From NCBI GenBank assembly GCA_009928985.1, contig SABL01000015.1, positions 1 to 33,727 on the forward strand: 33,727 nt of DNA, written 5' to 3'. Made by a program: the position numbers and the translations under genes. The notes under the pieces were generated by a model, which had not been told where the DNA came from, ran no database searches, and saw only the letters and a list, made by a program, of their open reading frames with translations. Shown piece after piece: positions 23,515-32,200 of this stretch; the stretch's first letter is position 1; every line of letters starts with the position of its first letter. Source of the DNA: Clostridia bacterium (GTDB taxonomy: Bacteria; Bacillota; Clostridia; Saccharofermentanales; UBA5734).

Positions 23515-24339
23515 TCAGGCTTTGACGGCCCCATTGGTTACCCCGGACAAAATCCATTTCTGGGCAAAGAGGTAAACCACGATCATGGGGGTCAGGGCCA
23601 TCAGGTACGAGGCAAAGGCCAGGGTGTAGTCGGCGCCAAAGGTCGACTGGAAGGCATACTGGGCCAAAGGCAGGGTCTGCATGGACGGGCGGTTCAATAG
23701 GATCAGGGGCAGCAGGAAGTCATTCCAGCCCCAGAGCGCTGTGATGATCGCAATCGTGGCATTGATCGGGCCCATCAGGGGGAAGATAATCCGCCAGAAG
23801 GTCGTCCAGGGATTGCAGCCATCCACTTTGGCCGCTTCATCGAGGGCAACCGGGATCGATTTGATAAAGCCGATGTAGACAAACAGGTTGAACGAAATGC
23901 CATAGACGATGTAGAGGAAAATCAGGCCGTAGGGATTGTTGAACTTAAACTGGGCTGCCATTTTGACAATCGGCAGCATGATGATCGGAAAAGGAATGAA
24001 CAGGGCGCTGATGAAATAGAAATACAGGAATTTGAAAAACTTGCCCTTGTTCATGTGTCGGGCAATTGCATAGGACACCATGGAGTTCGTCAACAGGGTG
24101 AAAACAACCATGGTCACAGTGATCACGGCACTGTTGCGGAAAGCCTGGAAGAAATTCGTGATCTTGATGGCTTTGGCGAAGTTCTCCCAATGGATCATGG
24201 TGGGCAGGGCAAACAGCGATCTGGCAGTCTCCTGATTGCTCTTGAACGCGATCAGGATGGTCATATAGAGTGGAAACAGGATCGTCAGAGAGCCGATGGC
24301 GAGCAAAACAGTCAGGGTAACACTTTTATGCTTATTCAT
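23515..24339 (-). CDS. Sugar ABC transporter permease, MsmG/MalG-like
   Basis: This inner-membrane protein forms half of the channel of a CUT1 sugar importer. It has 274 residues and six predicted spans, starting with LTVLLAIGSLTILFPLYMTIL at 9-29 (read from the start of that hydrophobic stretch). The ATPase-contact EAA loop reads EAAKVDGCNPW near 184. The start overlaps the stop of the preceding permease by 4 bp (ATGA), showing translational coupling. Its partner is the gene just upstream. Context with a GH36 enzyme indicates alpha-galactosides as cargo, as in MsmEFG of streptococci. The ATPase gene is not in the window, which is common because MsmK-type ATPases are shared among several importers. 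Confidence 0.94.
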   Translation of the reverse strand: MNKHKSVTLTVLLAIGSLTILFPLYMTILIAFKSNQETARSLFALPTMIHWENFAKAIKITNFFQAFRNSAVITVTMVVFTLLTNSMVSYAIARHMNKGKFFKFLYFYFISALFIPFPIIMLPIVKMAAQFKFNNPYGLIFLYIVYGISFNLFVYIGFIKSIPVALDEAAKVDGCNPWTTFWRIIFPLMGPINATIAIITALWGWNDFLLPLILLNRPSMQTLPLAQYAFQSTFGADYTLAFASYLMALTPMIVVYLFAQKWILSGVTNGAVKA

Positions 24340-25235
24340 TCGTATTTCATCTCCCTCTTTTGCAGGAAGCGGATCTGCAAGATCGAAACAGTCATGATGA
24401 AAATCAGGTAGACCACGGCATTGGCCGACTGGTAGGCGAATTCATTTTCAGCAATGCCTGACTGGAAGATCAGGATCGAGATCGAGCGGGTCACATTGCC
24501 AGGCCCGCCGCCCGTCAGGCCCATGATGTGGTCGAAGACCATCAGGAAACCCTTCATGGCCAGGACCATGTTGATGGTGAAAAACGGGGCAATGATTGGA
24601 AAGGTGATGTGCCAGAAATTCTGCAACTGGTTGGCCCCGTCAATGGAACTGGATTCGTAAAGTTCCTCGGGCACCGTCTGCAGACCCGAGATATACAGGA
24701 TGGTGTTCATCGCCGCACTCTGCCAGACGGCAACCACGACAACGCCGATCCAGGCATATTCTTTCGTACCGAGGATGTTTTTCGAAAGCCAGGCTATTTC
24801 CAGAGCCTTGCCAATATCGGGCAGGATGTTGCCGAAGATGTACTTGAAGATGAAGCCAATGATGATGACACTCAGGACATTGGGCAGGAAATAGACGGCG
24901 CGGAAGAAATTGCGGCCATAGATTTTGGCATTGAGGCCGAGCGCCAGGATAAGGCTCAAGATATTGACCAGGATGGTCGCGAGAATGGCGAAACGGAACG
25001 TGAAAGAATACGTCTTGAGGATATTGGAATCGTGGATCAGGTCGATGTAGTTTTTAAAACCAACCATTTTGAAGGTCGGATTGAGTCCATTCCAGTTTGT
25101 GAAGGAATAGAAGATGCCCTGCAGGGCCGGAAACGTGTGAAAGGCAAAAAACAGGACAAATGCCGGCACCGTCATCAAATAGATGATCGGGCTGATCCGG
25201 TCTTTGCGCAATTTGCCAGCTGTTAGCTTGCTCAT
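24336..25235 (-). CDS. Sugar ABC transporter permease, MsmF/MalF-like
   Basis: This 299-residue protein is the other channel half of the CUT1 importer. It has a first span at about 16-36 (IYLMTVPAFVLFF), further spans such as FRFAILATILVNILSLILA and AVYFLPNVLSVIIIGFIF in pieces, and an EAA-type loop ELYESSSIDGANQLQNFWHI near 198. This loop has ELYESSSIDGA in place of the more usual EAAxxDGA, as is common for MsmF members. The frame is open to 25325, but the ATG at 25235 follows AAGGGAGG with 10-nt spacing and gives the normal length. A 153-bp gap with a strong stem-loop separates it from the binding-protein gene. Confidence 0.93.
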   Translation of the reverse strand: MSKLTAGKLRKDRISPIIYLMTVPAFVLFFAFHTFPALQGIFYSFTNWNGLNPTFKMVGFKNYIDLIHDSNILKTYSFTFRFAILATILVNILSLILALGLNAKIYGRNFFRAVYFLPNVLSVIIIGFIFKYIFGNILPDIGKALEIAWLSKNILGTKEYAWIGVVVVAVWQSAAMNTILYISGLQTVPEELYESSSIDGANQLQNFWHITFPIIAPFFTINMVLAMKGFLMVFDHIMGLTGGGPGNVTRSISILIFQSGIAENEFAYQSANAVVYLIFIMTVSILQIRFLQKREMKYE

Positions 25236-25273
25236 AAGCCGATAGCCTCCCTTTCGATCGGACCCTGGAACAA

Positions 25274-25319
25274 AGATGGTGTGATTCGCCGTTGTGTTGA
25301 CCGGCTCCTCACACCATCT
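25274..25319 (-). promoter_or_regulatory. Intercistronic stem-loop after the binding-protein gene
   Basis: AGATGGTGTGA and TCACACCATCT form a perfect 11-bp stem; inside it GCCG and CGGC extend the fold around a 10-nt loop. It lies 69 bp downstream of the binding-protein stop and before the permease genes. Such hairpins in sugar ABC operons often stabilise the binding-protein message, giving more of it than the permeases. Confidence 0.75.
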
Positions 25320-25388
25320 GTCCATCAGGGCTGTAAAAAATTCAGGTTAGAGGTTTTTAGGATGATGATCACCCGATCAGAGTTTGAG

Positions 25389-26669
25389 TTATTGACGGCC
25401 TTTGTATTCATTCCAGGCCTGGTCCATCTTCTCCAGAGTGGCAGCTTCATCCTGGTCCAGGACGAATTCCTGCAGCAGTTTGTCAAGGGTCATGGAAGAG
25501 GGGACATAGTGGTCGGGGAAGTCAACAACATTGCCGGCAGCAAAGGCTTCTTTGACACCTGCCAGGGTCGGTTCCTCCTGTGAGACACCTTTGACAGCAG
25601 AGAAGCATTTCTGTTCACTGATGTACTGGGTGGCATTGCCCTGTTCCATGAGGAAGTTGATCCACTTCATGGCCGCGTCCTGCTGAGCCGGCGTGGCTTT
25701 GGCCGAAACGGAGAAGAGCAGGTCGACACCAGAGACGACTTTGGCCGGATTGCCAACCGGATAGGGGAAGATGCCCAGGTCGATTTCCGGATTGGCTTTC
25801 AGGATATCGGTGATGGCCCAGACACCCTGCAGGTACATGGCAGATTCGCCGTTAGCGAAGGCCGTGTTACCATCAGCATAGGCTTTGCCCATGTTGTCAT
25901 CGTGGCCATAGGCGAGAAGTTGCTTGAAGAGTGTCATGGATTCGGCCCAGCCTTCACTAAAGGTGGTTTCGCCGGCATTCACTTTCTGGAAAAAATCGGC
26001 TGGCGCAGCATTGGCAGCGATGACGTTAAATGCCGGCAGAGTCGTCCAGGATTCACCAAAGGTGAAGTAGAACGGTGTGATACCCGCTTTTTTAAAGGTT
26101 TCGGCGGCAGCGATGAATTCATCCCAGGTCTTGGGGATCTCGACGCCATTATCAGCAAAGATTTTCTTGTTATAGATGACAGCGTCTGCATTGGCGGCGT
26201 AAGGGATGGCATAGACCTGGTCCAGGCCAGAGACCATTTTGATCGTATCGACATAGGCCGACTGGACATTGGCCAGTTCGGGAGAATTGGTCAGGTCGAC
26301 ATAGGTGCCGGCCTTGGCCAGATCGGTGTAGAGGTTATCCGCACCAACAGCAATGATGGTTGGCACGTCGCCGGAAGCAACACGGGTCTTGATCACGGTG
26401 CCTGCATCAGCTGGCGCATTCTGGGTGATCTGGATCGTCGGATTGGCTTCCTGGAATTTGGCGATCAGAGCATCAAAGGTTGACTGAGCTTCACGTTTGT
26501 ATTGGAAAAATTCGATTTCTACTGTTTCACCGGCAGTTTGGGCAGCCGAGGTTTCACCTGCCGCTGTGGTGGCGGCAGGGGTAGCGGTGGTGGCACCGGT
26601 GCTGAGGCAACCGGTCAGGAGAGAGGCCATCAGGGCGATGACGAGGGTAAGGGTAATGACTTTTTTCAT
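25389..26669 (-). CDS. Sugar ABC transporter substrate-binding lipoprotein, MsmE-like
   Basis: This 426-residue lipoprotein captures sugar outside the membrane and passes it to the permeases. The signal peptide is MKKVITLTLVIALMASLL, and the lipobox LLTGC puts the lipid-anchored Cys at residue 21. A Thr/Ala-rich linker of about 30 residues follows. The mature part has the CUT1 binding-protein fold with YAIPYAANADAVIYNKKIF near 155, WDEFIAAAETFKKAGITPF near 180 and the ligand-area Trp residues. I took the ATG at 26669 because TGGAGGAAACC precedes it and it begins directly at the signal peptide; the upstream in-frame ATG at 26696 would add a non-signal leader. Context indicates alpha-galactosides. 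Confidence 0.94.
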   Translation of the reverse strand: MKKVITLTLVIALMASLLTGCLSTGATTATPAATTAAGETSAAQTAGETVEIEFFQYKREAQSTFDALIAKFQEANPTIQITQNAPADAGTVIKTRVASGDVPTIIAVGADNLYTDLAKAGTYVDLTNSPELANVQSAYVDTIKMVSGLDQVYAIPYAANADAVIYNKKIFADNGVEIPKTWDEFIAAAETFKKAGITPFYFTFGESWTTLPAFNVIAANAAPADFFQKVNAGETTFSEGWAESMTLFKQLLAYGHDDNMGKAYADGNTAFANGESAMYLQGVWAITDILKANPEIDLGIFPYPVGNPAKVVSGVDLLFSVSAKATPAQQDAAMKWINFLMEQGNATQYISEQKCFSAVKGVSQEEPTLAGVKEAFAAGNVVDFPDHYVPSSMTLDKLLQEFVLDQDEAATLEKMDQAWNEYKGRQ

Positions 26670-26695
26670 GGTTTCCTCCATTTGTTTACTGCTCA

Positions 26696-26714
26696 TTTAC
26701 CAATTTCTGGTAAA
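26696..26714. promoter_or_regulatory. Inverted repeat, candidate operator before the binding-protein gene
   Basis: TTTACCA and TGGTAAA are separated by ATTTC, 27 bp upstream of the start codon. It lies in the 135-bp gap between the LacI gene and the transport genes. A weaker 6-bp hairpin (TTTCCC/GGGAAA, about 26788-26806) sits at the end of the LacI gene. The half-site is shared with dyads upstream of the LacI gene but its orientation is the reverse, so binding by the same protein is unproven. Confidence 0.5.
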
Positions 26715-26804
26715 ATGGCAGTGCATTCAGTTGCAGCCAGACTCTGGTGTGTTGTCATTTGCCGTGCACACGCCAGGTCTGGTTTTCCCTTTTCCAGGGA
26801 AAGT

Positions 26805-27860
26805 TCATGGGATACGTTTCATAGCCTCCTTTCTGGGTGATGAATAACTTTGACGGACAGTCAGTTTTGACGGGACAACAATATTGATCACGACTTGTCT
26901 GCCCACCAGGCGATCATGCAGGGTTCTGACCGCCTGGCGGCCGATCTCCTCAGAAAACATGCGGACAGACGAAAGGGGCGGATTCATGAAAGCAGCAGCT
27001 TCAATGTCGTCGAAGCTGATGATCGATACATCTTCCGGGACTCGGATGCCTGCCTCACGGAAAGCATGAACGACACCCATGCTCAGCGGATCGCTGCCGA
27101 CCAGAAATGCCGTTGGCAATTCTCCCCGGGCAATGGCTTCGTTGGCCATGCGCTGGCCATCTGCGGCGGTCCAATTGCCAATGTAGACATGTTCCTCCAG
27201 ATACAGACCCAGCTGTCTCATTTTGCTTTCATAAGCCTGATGCCGGATGTCTGGTTCGGCTGTACTTTCCAGCGTGGCCACATTCAGAATCATCTCGCTG
27301 CCACCGATGAAACCAATGGACCGGTGGCCAAGATCCGTAAGGATATCGATGCAAGCTTCTGTTGCTTCAGCCAGGTCAGACAAGACCGCATCAAAATCAG
27401 GATCATGCCTGAGCATGTTATTGACGAAAACCAGATTGTCATTTTCAAAATAAATCTGGCGCAGCGATTTGGGATCTATGGAACCGACGACGATCAGCCC
27501 GTCCAGATCGGAAAAGGCGGCTGAGGTCAATGACTGGCTGATCCGCAGTGTTGATTTCAGCGCGATGCCCAAGGCATTGCATTGCTTTTCGATCCCGAGG
27601 CGAATGGAAAGATAATAGGGGTCGTTGACTTCATCTTCCTGGGATGTGGTTAGCAGGAGCCCGACATTGAATGTGCGCTTAGAATCAGTCGTTTTGAATT
27701 TTCTCGGCCGGCTCGGCTGATAGCCCAGCTCACTGGCGGCGTCGAAGATTCTTTTCCGGGTTTGCTCAGATGCTGAAAAGGAGGCATCCCCGTTGAGGAC
27801 ACGGGAGACGGCAGCCTCTGAAACTTGTGCGAGTTTTGCGACATCTCGGATACGGATCAT
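26805..27860 (-). CDS. LacI-family transcriptional regulator of the alpha-galactoside operon
   Basis: The 351-residue protein has a LacI-type N-terminal helix-turn-helix (IRDVAKLAQVSEAAVSRVLN, residues 4-23) and a hinge ending near 60. A periplasmic-binding-like effector domain follows, with GLLLTTSQEDEVNDPYY near 68, DGLIVVG near 120, GHRSIGFIGGSE near 180 and DVSIISFDDIEAAAFMNPPLSSV near 280. It should repress the downstream transport and alpha-galactosidase genes until a sugar binds. ATG 27860 follows CGGAGGTG. A strong promoter lies upstream, and the palindrome AGTAAATTTACT overlaps the leader, so it probably also represses itself. It lies in the same direction as, and 135 bp ahead of, the binding-protein gene, so part of the operon transcription may read through from it. 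Confidence 0.93.
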   Translation of the reverse strand: MIRIRDVAKLAQVSEAAVSRVLNGDASFSASEQTRKRIFDAASELGYQPSRPRKFKTTDSKRTFNVGLLLTTSQEDEVNDPYYLSIRLGIEKQCNALGIALKSTLRISQSLTSAAFSDLDGLIVVGSIDPKSLRQIYFENDNLVFVNNMLRHDPDFDAVLSDLAEATEACIDILTDLGHRSIGFIGGSEMILNVATLESTAEPDIRHQAYESKMRQLGLYLEEHVYIGNWTAADGQRMANEAIARGELPTAFLVGSDPLSMGVVHAFREAGIRVPEDVSIISFDDIEAAAFMNPPLSSVRMFSEEIGRQAVRTLHDRLVGRQVVINIVVPSKLTVRQSYSSPRKEAMKRIP

Positions 27861-27877
27861 GCAGCACCTCCGTTTTT

Positions 27878-27932
27878 AGTAAATTTACTTTCTACTTGAC
27901 TAAATTATAGCAAGCACCCCTTGACAAAACAA
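27878..27932 (-). promoter_or_regulatory. Promoter and operator of the LacI-family gene
   Basis: On the minus strand, TTGTTT (27927-27932) and TATAAT (27904-27909) are 17 bp apart, with TG extending the -10 box. The palindrome AGTAAATTTACT (27878-27889) lies just past the expected start site, where a bound LacI protein would block transcription. Confidence 0.65.
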
Positions 27933-27978
27933 GGCGTATTTCGCTGAATATTCGAGGCTAGTTTTGTACATCTCACAT

Positions 27979-27991
27979 AGTAAAATTTACC
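27979..27991. promoter_or_regulatory. Second LacI-type dyad upstream
   Basis: AGTAAAATTTACC is a near-copy of the palindrome at 27878-27889, about 100 bp away; a possible half-site, TTTTTACT, is near 28066-28073. Two spaced sites could allow looping by a LacI tetramer. The 304-bp gap to 28164 holds no gene. TAGAAT at 28119 is a weak -10 candidate for the AEC gene. Confidence 0.45.
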
Positions 27992-28164
27992 AATCGGCAA
28001 AACGGCGGAGATCGACATCATTACTTTTCGTTTTGAGACAGTTATGTCATTGATCCAATTTTATTATTTTTACTAAACATCCAGCTAATCCTGACTGCTA
28101 TTCAACTCTGACGCATGATAGAATGAAGAAAATTTGCACATTCAACAATCCAGGAGGCTCACCC

Positions 28165-29100
28165 ATGTCTGATCCACTCACCCTTTTCCTCCAAGTCCTG
28201 CCCATCATCTTGCTGATCAGCCTCGGCATGCTCTTGCGCCAGACCCGTTTTCTCAAGCCCGAAACAGTAGACCAGCTCAAGCAGATGGTCCTGTCGATCG
28301 GCCTGCCCGCCTTGTTGTTCCAGGCTTTTGCCACCACGGCGTTCAACCAGTCCTACTTGGCCATTGTGGCCACTGTTTTTGTGACTTGCCTGATCTTGCT
28401 TGGTGTTGCAATCCTAGCGGTGCGTCTCCTGAAAATTGACAATCCATTTGCCCCGGCCTTGTTCACCGGCTTTGAAACCGGAATGATCGGCTATGCGCTC
28501 TATCTGGCCGTCTTCGGCCAGAGCGAGGTCTTCCGGCTGGCGATCGTCGACCTTGGCCAAGTCACTTTTGTCTTTTTCGTCCTCGTCACCTACATCAGCC
28601 GCCAGAACGGCAATAGGCCGGGCGGCTGGCAGCTCATCCGCTCGTTTCTGCTGTCGCCGGTCATCCTGGCGATTATGCTCGGCATCCTCGTGAGCCTGAC
28701 CGGTCTCAGCACCCTGCTCGAGACGACACGGGGCGGCCAGATGGTGGCGACAACCCTCCAGCTCCTCGGCAATCTGACGGTCCCTCTGATCACGATCGCG
28801 ATCGGCTTCGAGCTGCATCTGGGCCGCGCGACCTTGAAGGCACCTTTGCTGGCGGCACTGGTCCGGATTCTCATTCTGTTCGCCTTGGCCACCCTGATCA
28901 ACAAATTCCTGATCCGGGATCTTTTACACCTCGAGCCACAATTTGAGACTGCCCTGATGACCTTGTTCCTCCTCCCTCCCCCCTTCGTCATCCCGATTCT
29001 CATGCGGGAGAAGCGCCCCGAGCACCGTCAATTTGTGCTGGGCACGCTCTCGATCCACATTATTTTGTCGCTGGTTGCATTCATTTTGGTGATTGGTTGA
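28165..29100 (+). CDS. AEC-family (auxin efflux carrier-like) membrane transporter
   Basis: This 311-residue protein has about ten predicted membrane spans, beginning with LQVLPIILLISLGMLL at 9-24, and the AEC family pattern LRxxxFLKPETVDQLKQMVLSIGLPALLFQAFA split around a first loop at 25-58. The later FETGMIGYALYLAVFG and LPPPFVIPILM are also family-like. Bacterial AEC proteins carry malate, malonate or other organic anions, but most have no known cargo. The ATG at 28165 follows CAGGAGG 7 bp upstream; an earlier in-frame ATG at 28123 has no such site. It stands alone on the plus strand. The next gene, a putative PEP carboxykinase using C4 acids, is 171 bp downstream, so dicarboxylate transport is a reasonable guess but not shown. 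Confidence 0.9.
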   Translation: MSDPLTLFLQVLPIILLISLGMLLRQTRFLKPETVDQLKQMVLSIGLPALLFQAFATTAFNQSYLAIVATVFVTCLILLGVAILAVRLLKIDNPFAPALFTGFETGMIGYALYLAVFGQSEVFRLAIVDLGQVTFVFFVLVTYISRQNGNRPGGWQLIRSFLLSPVILAIMLGILVSLTGLSTLLETTRGGQMVATTLQLLGNLTVPLITIAIGFELHLGRATLKAPLLAALVRILILFALATLINKFLIRDLLHLEPQFETALMTLFLLPPPFVIPILMREKRPEHRQFVLGTLSIHIILSLVAFILVIG

Positions 29101-29150
29101 TTCGAAATCTGCACATTTTCAACCCATCTGTTTTACGAGTGAAAATATGG

Positions 29151-29179
29151 TTTACGGCCATCGCGGGATGCGATACATT
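29151..29179 (+). promoter_or_regulatory. Candidate promoter of the PEP-carboxykinase-like gene
   Basis: TTTACG (29151-29156) and TACATT (29174-29179) are 17 bp apart, each matching four of six bases. The leader would be about 85 nt and includes the hairpin at 29192-29210. Confidence 0.4.
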
Positions 29180-29191
29180 TAAACGACCCCT

Positions 29192-29210
29192 ATCAAGCGT
29201 CTCGCTTGAT
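29192..29210 (+). promoter_or_regulatory. Leader hairpin before the PEP-carboxykinase-like gene
   Basis: ATCAAGCG and CGCTTGAT pair perfectly around a TCT loop and are followed by TTTGTT. It could end the AEC transcript weakly, attenuate the carboxykinase transcript, or be a regulator site. The T-run is short. Confidence 0.5.
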
Positions 29211-29271
29211 TTTGTTAGCTTACAGCTGTCATTTCCAACTGAAACCTGCAAACAGTGCATGAGGTATTTTT

Positions 29272-32200
29272 ATGTTGACGATGAAAAAGAAAATCGGCAT
29301 GGATTACAAAGATATCAATCCTGGCACGACACGCGAAGACCGGATCAACTACATCAATTTCAAACTGGCTGCGATGGGTCTGCCGATCTACCGCGCCAAA
29401 GGCAGCGACACCGCGGATAACGCTTACTACATCGACTTATTCGAAGACATCATCAAGGACTACAAGGAAAAAAACCGCAAGGTGGATCTCGCTGCGTCGG
29501 GCATTTATCGCCGGATCAACGATTTTTTCGGCGGCTATTTTCAGAAGACCTCAGCTGTGCCCAGGGTCATCGAGGAATCCCTGACGCTCGACCATTATGG
29601 CATGGCCCGCGAACTGTCTTTGCCGGCGGATGGTAACACGTTCAGCAATGGCTATGTCAACAGCTACCGGATCAAGCAGGGCATCCTGAACAATCCGAAA
29701 AGTGACCGGCGCACGACAGCTGGCTCTTTCCATGTGGTTGAAGGCCCACTGGCGATCCCATCCGACAAAAAAGCCGTGCCCCAGGAAACATTCGTCCGCC
29801 TCTACCAGGCTGCCATCCAACCACCAGACGAGCTGATGGGCCTGCCCTTTACAGCCAACCAGGTACAAACTGCCAAGACCTTTGTCTCGCTCCTGACCAA
29901 GCCGGTCGTCTCGCCCAAAGTGCCGGGCGTTCTGCCGGAACGGAGCATGGAAGTCCTGTTCATGGCACCCGGCAGTTTCGTCTCCAACCTCGACTTCATC
30001 GAATCGATTTTCGGCAATTTCGGCGCACCGGGCAACCATCGCCATGATGCTGGGCTCGATGTCGACGCCTGGTCCGGACATACCGGTTTCATCCTCCTGG
30101 CACCGCACCTGACCAAAATGCGCAAAGTCGACCTCGGTCTGCCCCATTTCGACCAGGCGACTGAACGCCAGCGCCGGGATGGCATGTGCTTTCACGACGA
30201 TACTGAGCTTTACAACGACGGCCAGCCATTCAAGCTGACCTGCCGTGACAGCAGCGGCGTAGCTGTCACCCTGATCGCCGACAACTATTACGGTTATTCA
30301 AAAAAGGAAATCAAGACCCAGATCAGCTTCGCTGCCAATCTCTACGGCAATGTCGAAGAAGAACATGCGGGGGGCACGATCGCCTACCAGTGCAAGAACC
30401 TCGGCTTCAACTACAATGCGGAGGAAGACGGCTCCGTCAAGGGCTACTTCTTCGACGACGTCATCGAGCAATACGGCGACCTGATGGACCTGCAGGAAAC
30501 CCACTATGGGATCGACAAGCTCGACAACCGGATCCTCTATCTGCCGGAGAACATCAAGGTCGACCTATACAAGACCGAGATCAAATGGCAGTACAACGGC
30601 GCAACCTGCACCCTGAAACTGTTGCCTGACCATTTCTATGTCCTGCCTAACGGTGACCGGTTCCACATTGAGCGCCATCCCGAAGCTCCGATCTGGAAAC
30701 TGGTCGGAACCGAGGCCGAGGGAACCTTCTGCCACAAGCCCTGCACCGTTTCAGGTGGCGGCAAATCGGAAATCTCCAAGTCGATCAGCAACTCGATCAT
30801 CTACGGCTCGTATTACGTTGACGACCTGAACAAAGCCTTCGACCAGGTCGAAGTCATCCTCAATTACGACTACAGCCACCGTTGGAAAGAAAATCCGAAC
30901 CGCAACACACCTTCGCGCACGATTCTCTCCCTGGACCGAACCCTGGGCTCGGTCATCAAGCTGCTGACCCCCTCCACGGCCTATACCGACGAATTCAATG
31001 CTTTCCTGGAAGCGATCCCCAACGACGTCAAATCCCTCGTCTTCATGATCAAGCGCTTTTACCAGAAATCCTGGGGCAATGACTGGCGCAAGCATTTCAC
31101 CGTTGACTACATCGATGGCAAGCCTGGCCATGAGCTGAAATTCGACAACCGCACCATCCGCTCAGGCTATCTGCGCGTGGGTTATGCTCCGGATGGATCC
31201 TGGCGCATTTTCAAACTGCGAGTCGACTTCATGCCCTGTGAAAAGATCCACATGGAAGACGACATCACGGCGTCGGTGCTCGTGCCGAGCCGCCAGCTCA
31301 AGCACCTCAATCCCAATTATGCGAACGAAAGCGTCAAGTTCACGGCCAACTGTGAATACCGTTTCTTCCAGCGACCTGATGACGCTGTGATCAAAGGTTA
31401 TGACAAGCAAGCCGAGGAAGACCTGTCCTCGGACAACCTGTTTGCGACCAATTACCAGCCGCTGACCAAGGCCGATGTCGAGGCAATCAAAGAAGATGCG
31501 ATGGGTTTTGTCGCCTATTCCGAACCGGTCCAGAAGCACATCGAGGCTTTCCTCAAGAGCGACAGCGATTATTGCGTCGTATCGTCCGAGCCACGCCTGG
31601 TCGATGGCAAGCCCAGCAAAAACCCGCGCTACCTCGAACGCCGCTCCGATTTCACCGAACCGGTCACGATGTACCTGGCCGATATCAGCGAGCGCTTCAA
31701 CCGGCGGATCCCGAAGGACCAGCCAGTTTATCATCCGGTCAATGCCGTCCTGCCCGGACGCCGCAACAACCCGCCCAGTATGGAAAAAGGCAAGAAGATC
31801 CTGCCGCTGGCCGTCTACAATCCGATCCACTATCAGGAACTGCCTGAGCTTTTCATGGACTACATCAGCAGCCTGACCGGCAAGTCGCCCTCGACGACGG
31901 GCGCCGGTTCCGAAGGCGCCTTGACCAAGGGACCGTTCAATATGCTGCTGCCGGTCTATGACCTCAACAGTGCGCTTTTGTCCTACATCCTCGGCGGATA
32001 CAACGCCTTCTCAACCCCAGCCGGCCATATCGGCGCCAACCTGCGAGTCGATCACGACATCTCGATCATGGTGCCGGAAATCTGGGCCCGTCTCAAGGAG
32101 TCCGAACGCAATCCGGCCCACCTGATTGCGGAAGGCGCCCTCGAAAAAGTCGAGGACTTCGAGCACAACGGCATTCATGTCCCGGCCAGCCGCCTCGGCT

